A stretch of 39,880 nucleotides of DNA from Melioribacter sp. (GTDB lineage: Bacteria; Bacteroidota; Ignavibacteria; Ignavibacteriales; Melioribacteraceae): positions 1-39,880 of the forward strand of contig VEPI01000016.1 in assembly GCA_012026935.1 (NCBI GenBank). Reading direction: 5' to 3'. The notes beneath the pieces are model-generated. The model did not search any database, was not told the DNA's origin, and saw nothing but the letters and a program-made list of their open reading frames with translations. Position 1 is the first letter of the stretch. Each line of letters begins with the position of its first letter. Shown in pieces: positions 16,644-25,481 of this stretch. The position numbers were made by a program, and so were the translations under genes.

Positions 16644-17417
16644 ATGAAAACTAAACTTGAAATTGCAAAAAATTGGTTACCGCGTTACACTGGAACAAGT
16701 ATTGACGGTTTCGGCGATTATTTGTTATTAACAAATTTTCAAAATTATGTCCTAAAATTTGCTGATATATTTAATTGCGATGTTCAAGGTTTGGGTGGAC
16801 CAATGCAATCTGCAACAAATGGTGCCGGACTCTCTATAATAAATTTTGGGATTGGATCTGCCAATGCCGCAACTATAATGGATTTACTTGTTGCGCGTGA
16901 ACCCAAAGGTGTTTTGTTCCTTGGCAAATGCGGCGGATTAAAAAACTCTACCGAAATCGGGCATTTCATTTTGCCGATTGCCGCTATTAGAGGTGAAGGA
17001 ACAAGTAATGATTATCTTCCACCTGAGGTCCCTGCTCTTCCTTCATTTAAGTTACACAAATTTGTTTCAGATAAAATTATTTCAAGAAATATTGAATACC
17101 GAACCGGTGTAATTTATACAACAAATCGCCGTTTGTGGGAATGGGATGAAGATTTTAAAATTTATTTAAGAAAGCTGGGTGCTATTGGAATTGATATGGA
17201 AACAGCAACAGTCTTTATTGTCGGTTATGCAAATCAAATTGCGCGTGGCGCTCTATTACTTGTTTCCGATCTTCCAATGTTTCCGGAAGGAGTAAAAACT
17301 GAAGAATCTGATCGTGCAGTCACTCAACAGTTTGTTGATATGCATTTAAATATCGGCATTGAAGCAATGACTGAAATAGGCAGTAAAGGTGAAGCAATAA
17401 AACATTTCACGTTCTAA
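16644..17417 (+). CDS. amn: AMP nucleosidase (short Amn-like form)
   Basis: 257 residues from the ATG at 16644, which follows an AAGAGAG ribosome binding site; the open frame extends back to 16563 but that would overlap the PAP2 gene. The nucleoside phosphorylase-like fold is clear: NFGIGSANAATIMDLL, LFLGKCGGLKN, AAIRGEGTS and IDMETATVF, the last carrying the Met-Glu typical of base recognition. It matches the short AMP nucleosidase-like group lacking the N-terminal domain of the E. coli enzyme. It would split AMP into adenine and ribose 5-phosphate. Confidence 0.8.
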   Translation: MKTKLEIAKNWLPRYTGTSIDGFGDYLLLTNFQNYVLKFADIFNCDVQGLGGPMQSATNGAGLSIINFGIGSANAATIMDLLVAREPKGVLFLGKCGGLKNSTEIGHFILPIAAIRGEGTSNDYLPPEVPALPSFKLHKFVSDKIISRNIEYRTGVIYTTNRRLWEWDEDFKIYLRKLGAIGIDMETATVFIVGYANQIARGALLLVSDLPMFPEGVKTEESDRAVTQQFVDMHLNIGIEAMTEIGSKGEAIKHFTF

Positions 17418-17566
17418 ATTCTTGGCATTGATATTGAATCCATTATAAGTGAAAAATGAGAAACATGGTTAATGTTATACGAATTTGAATTAATTCTAAA
17501 CAATTATTCGTACTGAGTGAACATAATGCGTAGTAATAAATAGACAATGTTAGAAAGGGAATAAAA

Positions 17567-18001
17567 ATGAAGATCTTTATGAAAAGTGTTTTTTTAGTTT
17601 TGATTGTTGTTATATCCGGATCAAATATTTTATTTGCGCAGAATGAATCCGAGAATGCTGTAAAATCAACTTTGAACAAATTGTTTGAATTCAGTAAATC
17701 AAAATCATACGAAAAAGCCGCAGCCTATATTGCGTACGAAGGTGAAGATAAGGACCGTATAGGAAAAGAATCTTTCAATGCAGCAAACAAAGATGAATTA
17801 AACCTGGTGAAACGAACATTAAAAAAGATTTCAGCTTTATTAGAAATTTCAAACAAACACGAGTTCGGAAAATTTTCGACAGGCCAAACAGATGGAAAAG
17901 ATATTTTCTCGCTTGAGATGGAATATTTCAGTAACGATCAGAAAATAATTGAGACGTATTCTTTTATTAAAACTGAAAAGGGATTTTTACTTATCAGGTA
18001 A
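17567..18001 (+). CDS. Small secreted protein, DUF4878/NTF2-like
   Basis: 144 residues with a clear signal peptide ending FAQ, the usual Ala-Gln cut of this phylum. The mature part (AVKSTLNKLFEFSKSKSYEKA, later GKDIFSLEMEYF and ETYSFIKTEKGFLLIR) has the helix-then-sheet layout of NTF2-like lipoprotein-type domains such as DUF4878, but there is no lipobox. Function is unknown. A GAAAGGGA ribosome binding site precedes the ATG. It converges with the EamA gene. Confidence 0.65.
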   Translation: MKIFMKSVFLVLIVVISGSNILFAQNESENAVKSTLNKLFEFSKSKSYEKAAAYIAYEGEDKDRIGKESFNAANKDELNLVKRTLKKISALLEISNKHEFGKFSTGQTDGKDIFSLEMEYFSNDQKIIETYSFIKTEKGFLLIR

Positions 18002-18016
18002 TTCTTATTAACACGG

Positions 18017-18919
18017 CTATTTTTTTAGAGGCTGTATTTCACTTCCCTTTTTCACTAAAGTAACTCCAATTAGTATTACAATTGCTGCAAGTACTATCCA
18101 CAATGATATTTTCTCATCCAACACCAACCAGCCTAAAAATAATGCTATTACCGGATTTACATATGCATAAGTCGCTACTAATGAAACCGGAAGATGTGCA
18201 ATTGCATAAACATAAGAACCGTAACCTACTAATGATCCAATAATTACTAAATACAGATAAGAATAAAAACTAGAATTTGTAAAATGGAATTTACTTCCTT
18301 CTCCTAGAATTAATCCTAAAACTGTTATAACAATTCCAGCAATAATCATTTGTACTGCTGCACCCATTAATGGATGTACGCTAACTTTTTTGTATTTCGA
18401 ATAAAGTGTTCCTGCCGACCAGAGAAAAACTGCAAACATCAAAGCTATAACACCGCCAAAGTATGATGGGTCTAGCAATTGGACAAAATCTTCACCGAAA
18501 ATAATTCCAATACCTGCTAATCCGAGTAAAAGCCCAAGCAAAACAGTTGGATTTATTCTTTTACCTTGCGGAATTATTGCATCAAGTCCAACCACCCAAA
18601 ACGGCACGGTTGTTATTAATAATGCTGTTAATCCGCTTGGCACCCATTGTTCTGCAAATACCACAAAAACGTTTCCGCCTCCTATCAATAATAACCCAAT
18701 AATGCCAAGATGTATTAGATCATTTTTACTTGGTAATTTATATTTTCTTGATAACAAAATTATGAAAAGTATCGGTCCGGCAACTATCCAGCGAAGCCCT
18801 GTAAATAAAACCGGTGGTAAATTTTCTACACCTATTCTAATAGCTAAATACGTTGTTCCCCAAATAATATAAATTGAGAATAATGCAATATATGCCCGAG
18901 TGTTTTTTTCTTTGTTCAT
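18017..18919 (-). CDS. EamA/DMT-superfamily transporter
   Basis: 300 residues with ten predicted membrane segments arranged as two EamA repeats: the first opens IALFSIYIIWGTTYLAIRIG and the second centres on FAVFLWSAGTLYSK through YAYVNPVIALFLGW. This is the standard drug/metabolite transporter layout in the inner membrane, usually exporting amino acids or other small metabolites. The substrate cannot be assigned. It is divergent from the cupin gene, with about 160 bp between them. Confidence 0.9.
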   Translation of the reverse strand: MNKEKNTRAYIALFSIYIIWGTTYLAIRIGVENLPPVLFTGLRWIVAGPILFIILLSRKYKLPSKNDLIHLGIIGLLLIGGGNVFVVFAEQWVPSGLTALLITTVPFWVVGLDAIIPQGKRINPTVLLGLLLGLAGIGIIFGEDFVQLLDPSYFGGVIALMFAVFLWSAGTLYSKYKKVSVHPLMGAAVQMIIAGIVITVLGLILGEGSKFHFTNSSFYSYLYLVIIGSLVGYGSYVYAIAHLPVSLVATYAYVNPVIALFLGWLVLDEKISLWIVLAAIVILIGVTLVKKGSEIQPLKK

Positions 18920-19078
18920 AATTAATCTTTCAAAAAGAGCTGGAAAGATAATATTTTTTCTTGAAGCGATGAATGAAAATTAATTGTCTGTCTAATTTTT
19001 ATAAAAAGAAAATCGAGATTAAAAATTTTGTAACTTCCCATCAAAGTTGTAAAACTATTTGCGAGAATAATTTTTTTT

Positions 19079-19399
19079 ATGAACGTTCTTAAAAACATAT
19101 TTGATAATTTTTCGAAAGAAAACGAGAAAGAATTCATAGAAGAAATATTATCAACGAAAAATTTCAAACTCGGAAGAATAATTTCGGAAGGTCATGCTTC
19201 ATCATCTAATTTTTGGTATGATCAGGATAAAAATGAATTTGTTCTCCTTCTAAAAGGAAAAGCTAAATTGAGTTTTGAAACCGGGGAAAAAATTGAATTG
19301 AATCCCGGCGATTATATGATTATTAATGCGCATCAAAAACACAGAGTTGATTGGACAGATCCCGATCAAAAAACTTTTTGGTTAACTATATTTTACTGA
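19079..19399 (+). CDS. Small cupin-domain protein
   Basis: 106 residues. The second half has a cupin core: EFVLLLKGKAKLSFETGEK then LNPGDYMIINAHQKHRVDWT, with the PGD turn and His residues expected in a metal or ligand pocket. The first cupin motif lacks the usual HxH, so metal binding may be weak. Many proteins of this size in this phylum are of unknown function. It is followed after 6 bp by the beta-barrel gene. Confidence 0.75.
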   Translation: MNVLKNIFDNFSKENEKEFIEEILSTKNFKLGRIISEGHASSSNFWYDQDKNEFVLLLKGKAKLSFETGEKIELNPGDYMIINAHQKHRVDWTDPDQKTFWLTIFY

Positions 19400-19405
19400 T
19401 GAATT

Positions 19406-19954
19406 ATGATTAGAAAAATTTTCTTTACGTTTATTCTGCTTTTCAACCTTTCAACATTAAATAAAGCGCAAATCCAATCGCCTGGTTTAGGCGGTTCATT
19501 ACACATCGGAAGCATCAGCGGAAATTCTCCATCAATTTCAAGTTTGGGCGGATCTGTTTTTTTTGATTTCTATCCTTGGTTTGAAAATGTTGTTTCATTC
19601 CGGGCATCATTTACATATTCACAAATGGTTGAAAAATTTCTTCCGGAAAACCGTTCCGGAAAATATTATCCTTTCTTAAAAATTTATTCACTCAAAGGTT
19701 TTTTCCGGCAAAATTTTCCATCACAGGTTTTTCTTGAAGAAGGAGCAGGACTTATTTATCTCAATGATAGAACTTTCAGCGATGTAAATGTTTGGGAAGT
19801 AGGTGCCGGCTTTAGTGCATTAGCCGGATACGATTTTCGGAAAAATTATTCGAATGGTTTTTCTCTCAGCTTAGGAGTTGATTACGGAGTGACTTTCACA
19901 CATACAACAGCAAATTATTTTTTAATCTTTCTCCAAACTCAATATTATTTTTAA
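19406..19954 (+). CDS. Outer-membrane beta-barrel protein, unknown function
   Basis: 182 residues with a signal peptide (LNKAQ cut) and alternating aromatic strands ending in a terminal Phe (FLQTQYYF), the outer-membrane insertion signal. About eight strands fit its length. No catalytic motif was recognised; small barrels of this size include porin-like and lipid A-modifying proteins, but I see no evidence for either. It follows the cupin gene by 6 bp and converges with the aromatic-biosynthesis fusion gene. Confidence 0.7.
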   Translation: MIRKIFFTFILLFNLSTLNKAQIQSPGLGGSLHIGSISGNSPSISSLGGSVFFDFYPWFENVVSFRASFTYSQMVEKFLPENRSGKYYPFLKIYSLKGFFRQNFPSQVFLEEGAGLIYLNDRTFSDVNVWEVGAGFSALAGYDFRKNYSNGFSLSLGVDYGVTFTHTTANYFLIFLQTQYYF

Positions 19955-19960
19955 ACATCA

Positions 19961-22012
19961 CTACAGCTTATACAGATCTCTCATCAGCTCTTCAAATTGC
20001 TGAAAGTACAATGCTTGCTCAGGATCGCTCAAAGCCTTTGGCGGATCAGGATGAAACTCAATCATAATTCCATGAGCGCCGACTATTTTTGCCGCTTTTG
20101 CAAGAGGAATTACTTTATTCCTTTCACCAACAGCATGCGATGGATCAACAATAACCGGAAGGTGAGTTAATTCTTTCAATACCGGAATGGCACTTAAATC
20201 AAGTGTGTTTCTTGTTGCAGTTTCAAATGTTCTAATTCCGCGTTCACACAAAATTACTTGTCTGTTCCCCTGTGATAAAATATACTCCGCCGCATTCAGT
20301 AACTCATCAATCGAGGCCATCAACCCGCGCTTCAGCATTACAGGTCTGTGCGATTTTCCAACTTCTTTAAGCAATGCAAAGTTCTGCATGTTGCGCGCAC
20401 CAACCTGCAGTATATCTGCAGTTTTTGCAACTTCAACTACATGTTCGGTATCAAGAACCTCGGTAATAACCGGCATCTCATAATATTTACCCGCATCAGT
20501 TAAAAATTTTAAAGCATCTAATCCTAAACCCTGAAAACTGTATGGAGAAGTTCTTGGCTTAAAACATCCGCCCCGCAAAATTTGTGCGCCATTCTCTTTT
20601 GCTTCAAGTGCACATTTTAATATCATCTCTTCCGATTCTACTGAACACGGACCGGCAATTACAACAAAATTATTTCCTCCAATAACAACATCTTTAACTT
20701 TGATGATTGTGTCATCGCTTTTGTATTCACGGCTTGCAAGTCGGTAACTTTTTGATTTTGATTTTTTTACCGGCTGAATTTCTGTCTTAGTTTTTTGTGT
20801 GTTTGATGCTGGCTCAGATTGTTCATTCAAAATATTTGGATATTCTAATTTTGTACGTTCAAGTTCTTGCGATGGATAACTGCCCAAAACTTTCATAAAT
20901 CTTGTATGCTGTCCTAATTCATCCAAAACTTGTTGGACTACCTCACTTGTAATGTTACCTTCAAAATCTAAATAGAACATTTCTTCCCAAGGATTTCCAA
21001 TGATTGGCCTGGATTCTAGTTTTGTTAAATTCACATTAGATTTTCTGAATACGTTCAACGCTTCAACGAGAGAACCTGGAGTGTGTGATGTTGCCATAAC
21101 AATAGATGTTTTACATGGGATACGGGAATCAACTTCGTTAGGTTTGCGAGAAGCAATTAAAAATCTTGTAAAGTTTTCTGATTGATTTGCTATATCTGTT
21201 TTTAAAATTTTCAATCGGAAAAGTTTTGCTGCCTCTTCACTTGCAATCGCCGCATATGTTGAATTACCTTCTTCCTTTACTCTCTGAACTGACATGGCAG
21301 TATCATCAAAATATTCAATGGATACATTTGGAATCGTTTCTAAAAATTTACTGCATTGTGCGGCGGCTTGATAATGAGCATAGACTTTTTTGATTTTTCT
21401 AAACGAAATCTCATCACTTGCAACAAGACAGTGTCTTACTTGAAATTTTTCCTCACCAACAATTGATAAAGTTGTATGAAGAAGTAGATCATAAACTTCA
21501 TTGATCCCGCCTGACGTAGTATTTTCAATCGGTAACACTGCAAGATCAGCTTCCCCTTTTTCTACTGCTTCAACTACTTCATCAAATCTTTTCTTAGATA
21601 CAAAATTTAGATCAACATTGCGATGAGTAAAATATTTTTGTGAGGCGAGGTAACTGTAAGAACCTTCGATACCCTGAATAGCCACAGTAATAGTTTTTTT
21701 CTTTTCCCCTTTGCCATTCAATCTCGTCTGAACATAATTTTGCTGAAGCCGAACGGAGTCTTCAATTATTTCATAAAAAACCTTGGTAAGAAAATGTGAA
21801 TCCAATCCTTCTTTTTTACCTATCTTAATCAAACGGTTTAATAGTTCAGATTCTCTTTGCTTATCTCGTATTGGTTTTTGGGAATTTTCCTTAGTTAGAA
21901 TTACTTCCTTACTCAATTTTCTTCTATCGGCAAGTAATTTAATCAGCTCTGAGTCCAACTGATTAATTTTCTCTCTTAATCGTGAAATATTCTCTTTTTT
22001 CTTCTTTCTCAT
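19961..22012 (-). CDS. Fused chorismate mutase-prephenate dehydratase-ACT-DAHP synthase
   Basis: 683 residues with four domains in one frame. Residues 10-95 are an AroQ-type chorismate mutase. Residues 107-290 are prephenate dehydratase ([36 protein letters not shown], catalytic TRF at 282-284). Residues 300-378 are an ACT domain with the Phe-sensing ESRP (333-336). After a low-complexity linker (380-435), residues 437-683 are a type I-beta DAHP synthase (GPCSVES 454-460, KPRTSP 485-490, RGIRTFE 591-597, DPSH 623-626). The protein thus joins the first step of the shikimate pathway to the last two branch steps toward phenylalanine, so Phe binding at the ACT domain could also control the entry enzyme. 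All key motifs look intact. Confidence 0.9.
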   Translation of the reverse strand: MRKKKKENISRLREKINQLDSELIKLLADRRKLSKEVILTKENSQKPIRDKQRESELLNRLIKIGKKEGLDSHFLTKVFYEIIEDSVRLQQNYVQTRLNGKGEKKKTITVAIQGIEGSYSYLASQKYFTHRNVDLNFVSKKRFDEVVEAVEKGEADLAVLPIENTTSGGINEVYDLLLHTTLSIVGEEKFQVRHCLVASDEISFRKIKKVYAHYQAAAQCSKFLETIPNVSIEYFDDTAMSVQRVKEEGNSTYAAIASEEAAKLFRLKILKTDIANQSENFTRFLIASRKPNEVDSRIPCKTSIVMATSHTPGSLVEALNVFRKSNVNLTKLESRPIIGNPWEEMFYLDFEGNITSEVVQQVLDELGQHTRFMKVLGSYPSQELERTKLEYPNILNEQSEPASNTQKTKTEIQPVKKSKSKSYRLASREYKSDDTIIKVKDVVIGGNNFVVIAGPCSVESEEMILKCALEAKENGAQILRGGCFKPRTSPYSFQGLGLDALKFLTDAGKYYEMPVITEVLDTEHVVEVAKTADILQVGARNMQNFALLKEVGKSHRPVMLKRGLMASIDELLNAAEYILSQGNRQVILCERGIRTFETATRNTLDLSAIPVLKELTHLPVIVDPSHAVGERNKVIPLAKAAKIVGAHGIMIEFHPDPPKALSDPEQALYFQQFEELMRDLYKL

Positions 22013-22065
22013 TGCTATTATATATTAAACTTAGAAATTGTGGGTCGAAGGTATAAATTTTTTAG

Positions 22066-22100
22066 CGTTAAAAAAAGCCGATTTAAGTTTATTTTTAACG
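22066..22100. promoter_or_regulatory. 9-bp inverted repeat upstream of the electron-transfer locus
   Basis: CGTTAAAAA at 22066-22074 is an exact inverted match to TTTTTAACG at 22092-22100, with 17 bases between. It lies in the 195-bp gap between the divergent aromatic-fusion gene and the ferredoxin gene. It could be an operator, or a weak terminator-like hairpin because the second arm is followed by T-rich sequence. Function is a guess. Confidence 0.35.
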
Positions 22101-22207
22101 TTTGATTGACTAGAAATTAAATAGTTGCTAATTTTGAACTGGATATAAATCTCCGTTATTCTATAATTCATAAGCCTCAGTTTAGTTTATCATATAGGAG
22201 GTTAATT

Positions 22208-23110
22208 ATGGTAAATCAATCCCGCCGCGACTTTCTTAAAACAGCCGCACTTGCCGGTACAGCAATTACCGGGCTATCATCAAAAACAAAAGCAGCACCA
22301 AAGAATATTTTATCTGAAGATCGAATGGGTGTATTAGTTGATACCACTGTGTGTATTGGATGCCGTAAATGTGAATGGGCTTGTAAAACAGCTCACGATT
22401 TAGAAACACCTTCTATCGAAGCTTATGATGATAGAAATGTTTTTAAAACAATGAGACGACCCAATTCAAAATCATTAACGGTTGTGAACGAATACAAAAA
22501 TTCTGTTGAAGAAAAATTTCCAATTAACGTAAAAGTACAATGTATGCACTGCGATCATCCGGCATGTGTCTCTGCATGTATAGTCGGTGCTTTTTCTAAG
22601 CAAGAAAACGGATCGGTAATTTGGGATACTGACAAATGTATCGGTTGCCGCTATTGTATGGTTGCTTGCCCATTTCAGGTTCCGGCTTTCGAGTTTGAGA
22701 ACGCACTTAAACCGGATATCAAAAAATGTGATTTCTGTTTTGAAAGAACTAAAGAAGGAAAACTTCCTGCTTGTACGGAAATTTGTCCTGTTGAAGCTGT
22801 AACCTATGGACGAAGAGAAGATCTTGTTAAAGCCGCTCATCAAAAAATCAAAAACTATCCTGATCGTTATATCAATCGTGTATTTGGTGAATATGAAGTT
22901 GGTGGAACATCGTGGATATATTTAGCAAGCAGAGAATTTGAGAAATTAGATTTTCCGAAACTCGGAAAAGATCCAGCACCCGGAGTAAGTGAGGCAATCC
23001 AACATGGAGTCTTCGCATACTTTGTACCACCTGTTGCGCTTTATGCTTTGCTCGGCGGTGTTATGTGGATTAATAAAAACAAAAAGAAATCCGAGAATGA
23101 GGAGATATGA
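22208..23110 (+). CDS. Tat-exported four-cluster ferredoxin subunit (HybA/HmcB-like)
   Basis: 300 residues. A twin-arginine signal (SRRDFLK, residues 5-11) targets it to the periplasm. Four Cys groups each suit one 4Fe-4S cluster: C49-C52-C55-C59, C112-C115-C120-C124, C144-C147-C150-C154 and C174-C177-C189-C193, the pattern of HybA/HmcB/DmsB-type electron wires. A C-terminal membrane segment (about 266-287) anchors it beside the NrfD-like subunit encoded next, whose gene overlaps its stop codon. A strong AGGAGG ribosome binding site ends 6 bases before the ATG. It probably carries electrons between the quinone-site subunit and the 13-heme cytochrome. Confidence 0.9.
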   Translation: MVNQSRRDFLKTAALAGTAITGLSSKTKAAPKNILSEDRMGVLVDTTVCIGCRKCEWACKTAHDLETPSIEAYDDRNVFKTMRRPNSKSLTVVNEYKNSVEEKFPINVKVQCMHCDHPACVSACIVGAFSKQENGSVIWDTDKCIGCRYCMVACPFQVPAFEFENALKPDIKKCDFCFERTKEGKLPACTEICPVEAVTYGRREDLVKAAHQKIKNYPDRYINRVFGEYEVGGTSWIYLASREFEKLDFPKLGKDPAPGVSEAIQHGVFAYFVPPVALYALLGGVMWINKNKKKSENEEI

Positions 23111-23112
23111 TT

Positions 23113-24351
23113 ATGGAAGATTTAAAACCTACACCAATGAAGAAAAAATATTTTACACCTGTTGTTATCGGATTAGCAGTTTTAGTTCTAAACGGATTGA
23201 TGTTTTTACTTGCCCGATTCATTTTCGGAATCGGTGCAGTAACAAATCTCGATAACCAGCATCCGTGGGGCATTTGGATCGGTCTCGATGTAGCTGCAGG
23301 AGTAGCACTTGCTGCAGGCGGATTTACTACTGCTGCTTTAGGACATATCATGCACAAAGATCAATACCATGCGATCATACGCCCGGCCTTATTAACTGCA
23401 GCACTTGGATACACATTTGTTGCCACAAGTGTTATGATTGATCTCGGTCGTTACTACTATATTTGGCATCCGTTTATTATGTGGAACGGAAACTCGGTTC
23501 TTTTTGAAGTTGGTATCTGCGTAATAATCTATTTAGCAGTTCTTTATATAGAATTTTTACCAATCGTTTGCGAAAGATTTATAGGTAGAGTAAAACTTCC
23601 CGGATTTTTAAAATCATTAAATAATCCATTAGATAAAGTTTTACGAATCCTTGACAAAGGATTGGATAAGACAATGTTCATTTTTATTATTGCCGGAGTC
23701 GTACTTTCTTGTTTGCACCAATCATCGCTTGGAACCTTGATGGTCATTGCCGGACCGAAGATGCATCCGCTCTGGCAAACACCCATTCTCCCCTTACTCT
23801 TTTTGCTCTCTGCTATTTCTGTTGGATTGCCAATGGTAATTATGGAATCATTAATAACATCAAAATCTTTCAGCTTAAAGCCTGAGATGCATATTCTGTC
23901 TAATCTTGGAAGCATGGTTGCACCTTTGCTTGGAATTTATTTAGCATTTAAAATCGGCGACATGGTAATTCGTCAAACTTTTGTTTACTTAACAACATTT
24001 AATGCTGCAAGTGTAATGTTTACTGTAGAATTATTATTCGGTGTGATTATTCCCTTGAGAATGTTTATGTCACGGCAGGTAAATAAATCACCGCTTGGAT
24101 TATTAATTGCTTCGTTTCTTGTAATCTTTGGAGTTTTTCTGAATCGCCTGAATAATTTTTTAGTTGCTTACACTCCGCCGTATGAAGTTCATTCTTATTT
24201 TCCTTCCATAGGAGAAATTTCAGTAACAGTCGGTTTCATAGCATTTGAAATTCTCTTGTTCAGAATTGCAATAATGATTTTCCCGATTGTAAGTGTACCC
24301 AATACATCGGTCCAAAGAACAAAATATTCTATCCGCGGAGGTGCACAATGA
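23113..24351 (+). CDS. NrfD/HybB-type quinone-interacting membrane subunit
   Basis: About 412 residues with roughly ten membrane segments. Family features include HPWGIWIGLDVAAGVALAAGG and GYTFVATSVMIDLGRYYYIW, followed by WNGNSVLFEVGICV. NrfD-family subunits oxidise or reduce menaquinol at the periplasmic face without heme. The frame also has an ATG at 23107 overlapping the previous stop (ATGA), but the AGGAG at 23100-23104 is spaced better for the ATG at 23113. With its two neighbours it matches the core of Hmc-, Qrc- or Geobacter CbcSTU-type complexes. Confidence 0.9.
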   Translation: MEDLKPTPMKKKYFTPVVIGLAVLVLNGLMFLLARFIFGIGAVTNLDNQHPWGIWIGLDVAAGVALAAGGFTTAALGHIMHKDQYHAIIRPALLTAALGYTFVATSVMIDLGRYYYIWHPFIMWNGNSVLFEVGICVIIYLAVLYIEFLPIVCERFIGRVKLPGFLKSLNNPLDKVLRILDKGLDKTMFIFIIAGVVLSCLHQSSLGTLMVIAGPKMHPLWQTPILPLLFLLSAISVGLPMVIMESLITSKSFSLKPEMHILSNLGSMVAPLLGIYLAFKIGDMVIRQTFVYLTTFNAASVMFTVELLFGVIIPLRMFMSRQVNKSPLGLLIASFLVIFGVFLNRLNNFLVAYTPPYEVHSYFPSIGEISVTVGFIAFEILLFRIAIMIFPIVSVPNTSVQRTKYSIRGGAQ

Positions 24352-25481
24352 AAACGAGAATGCTAATTTTATTTATTTTCTGTGCGCTCATAGTCAATGC
24401 ACAAACTCAAAAAAAAGTTCACCCAAATCTTAATGGAATAACTTGTAAAACCTGTCATTCATGTGATATTCCAACAAAAGAAAATCCTTGCGTGATACCT
24501 TGTCCACGTGAGAAAATGATTTCAATAGATCAATCACCGGAAGAAGGGCCTTCGGTTTTAACGATAGATAAATTTAAAAAGCAGACTGATATTTATGCAC
24601 CTGTAATATTTTCTCATCGCCTTCATGCAGAAATGAGCGGTATGTCCGGCGGATGTAAAATGTGTCATCATTATAATCCACCAGGACAAGTTATTGGATG
24701 TTCTGATTGCCATGAACTTATTCGTAAACGTACAGATGTTAGTAAACCTGATTTGAAAGGTGCATATCACCGTCAATGTATGGAATGCCATCGTTCATGG
24801 AGTGGAAAAGTTGAATGCGAATCATGCCATGTATTAAACGGTAAAAAACAGGATATAGATTCCAAGACTTTAGTTGCCAAAAGCGAAAAACGAATTCATC
24901 CAAAAATAATAGCTCCGACTATCTTAAAATTTAATACACCAAAAGCAACCGGAAAGATTGTTACTTTTTATCATGCTCAGCATGTTGATTTGTTTGGTTT
25001 AGAATGTCAGAGCTGCCATACCAATGAAAGTTGTGTTAAGTGTCATGCAAAGGATAAAACTGCTTTACTAAAAGCTAAAACGACCGAACAAAAACACTCG
25101 GTTTGTTCAAGTTGTCATAACACAAAACAAAACTGTAACAGCTGTCATTCAAATTCAGTTCAAGAAGGATTTAATCATGCAACAAAAACCGGATTTGATA
25201 TTTTAAAGTTTCATGGAAAAGTTGCATGCAGTATTTGTCACACCGAAAAAGGAAAATTCACCGGATTGAATTCTGAATGTATAAATTGCCATGGCAAATG
25301 GACTCAGGAAAATTTCCAGCATAAAGTGACAGGTGTTATTCTGGATGAAACACACTTAACATTAGAATGCAAAGATTGTCATCAGGAAAAGAATTATTCT
25401 AAACCTATTTGCTCCGGCTGTCACGAAGATAAATCATTCCCGAAAAATGTTCCGGGTAAATTAATTAAGAAGAACGGATGA
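24348..25481 (+). CDS. 13-heme periplasmic cytochrome c (Hmc-like module)
   Basis: 377 residues with a signal peptide (LIVNAQ). I count 13 CxxCH motifs, from CKTCH near the N-terminus to CSGCH near the C-terminus, with many extra His residues able to act as distal ligands. The N-terminal HSCDIPTKENPCVIPCPRE stretch carries additional Cys residues that do not form a heme motif. No membrane anchor is seen, so it is probably periplasmic. The gene overlaps the NrfD gene by four bases and the kinase gene by four bases, so all are translated together. It should receive or donate electrons through the ferredoxin subunit. Confidence 0.9.
   Translation: MKTRMLILFIFCALIVNAQTQKKVHPNLNGITCKTCHSCDIPTKENPCVIPCPREKMISIDQSPEEGPSVLTIDKFKKQTDIYAPVIFSHRLHAEMSGMSGGCKMCHHYNPPGQVIGCSDCHELIRKRTDVSKPDLKGAYHRQCMECHRSWSGKVECESCHVLNGKKQDIDSKTLVAKSEKRIHPKIIAPTILKFNTPKATGKIVTFYHAQHVDLFGLECQSCHTNESCVKCHAKDKTALLKAKTTEQKHSVCSSCHNTKQNCNSCHSNSVQEGFNHATKTGFDILKFHGKVACSICHTEKGKFTGLNSECINCHGKWTQENFQHKVTGVILDETHLTLECKDCHQEKNYSKPICSGCHEDKSFPKNVPGKLIKKNG

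Noticed and set aside
18922-19167. Minus-strand frame between the EamA and cupin genes
   Set aside because: It overlaps the cupin start, has low-complexity Phe/Leu-rich sequence and no ribosome binding site; the region is better explained as a divergent promoter.
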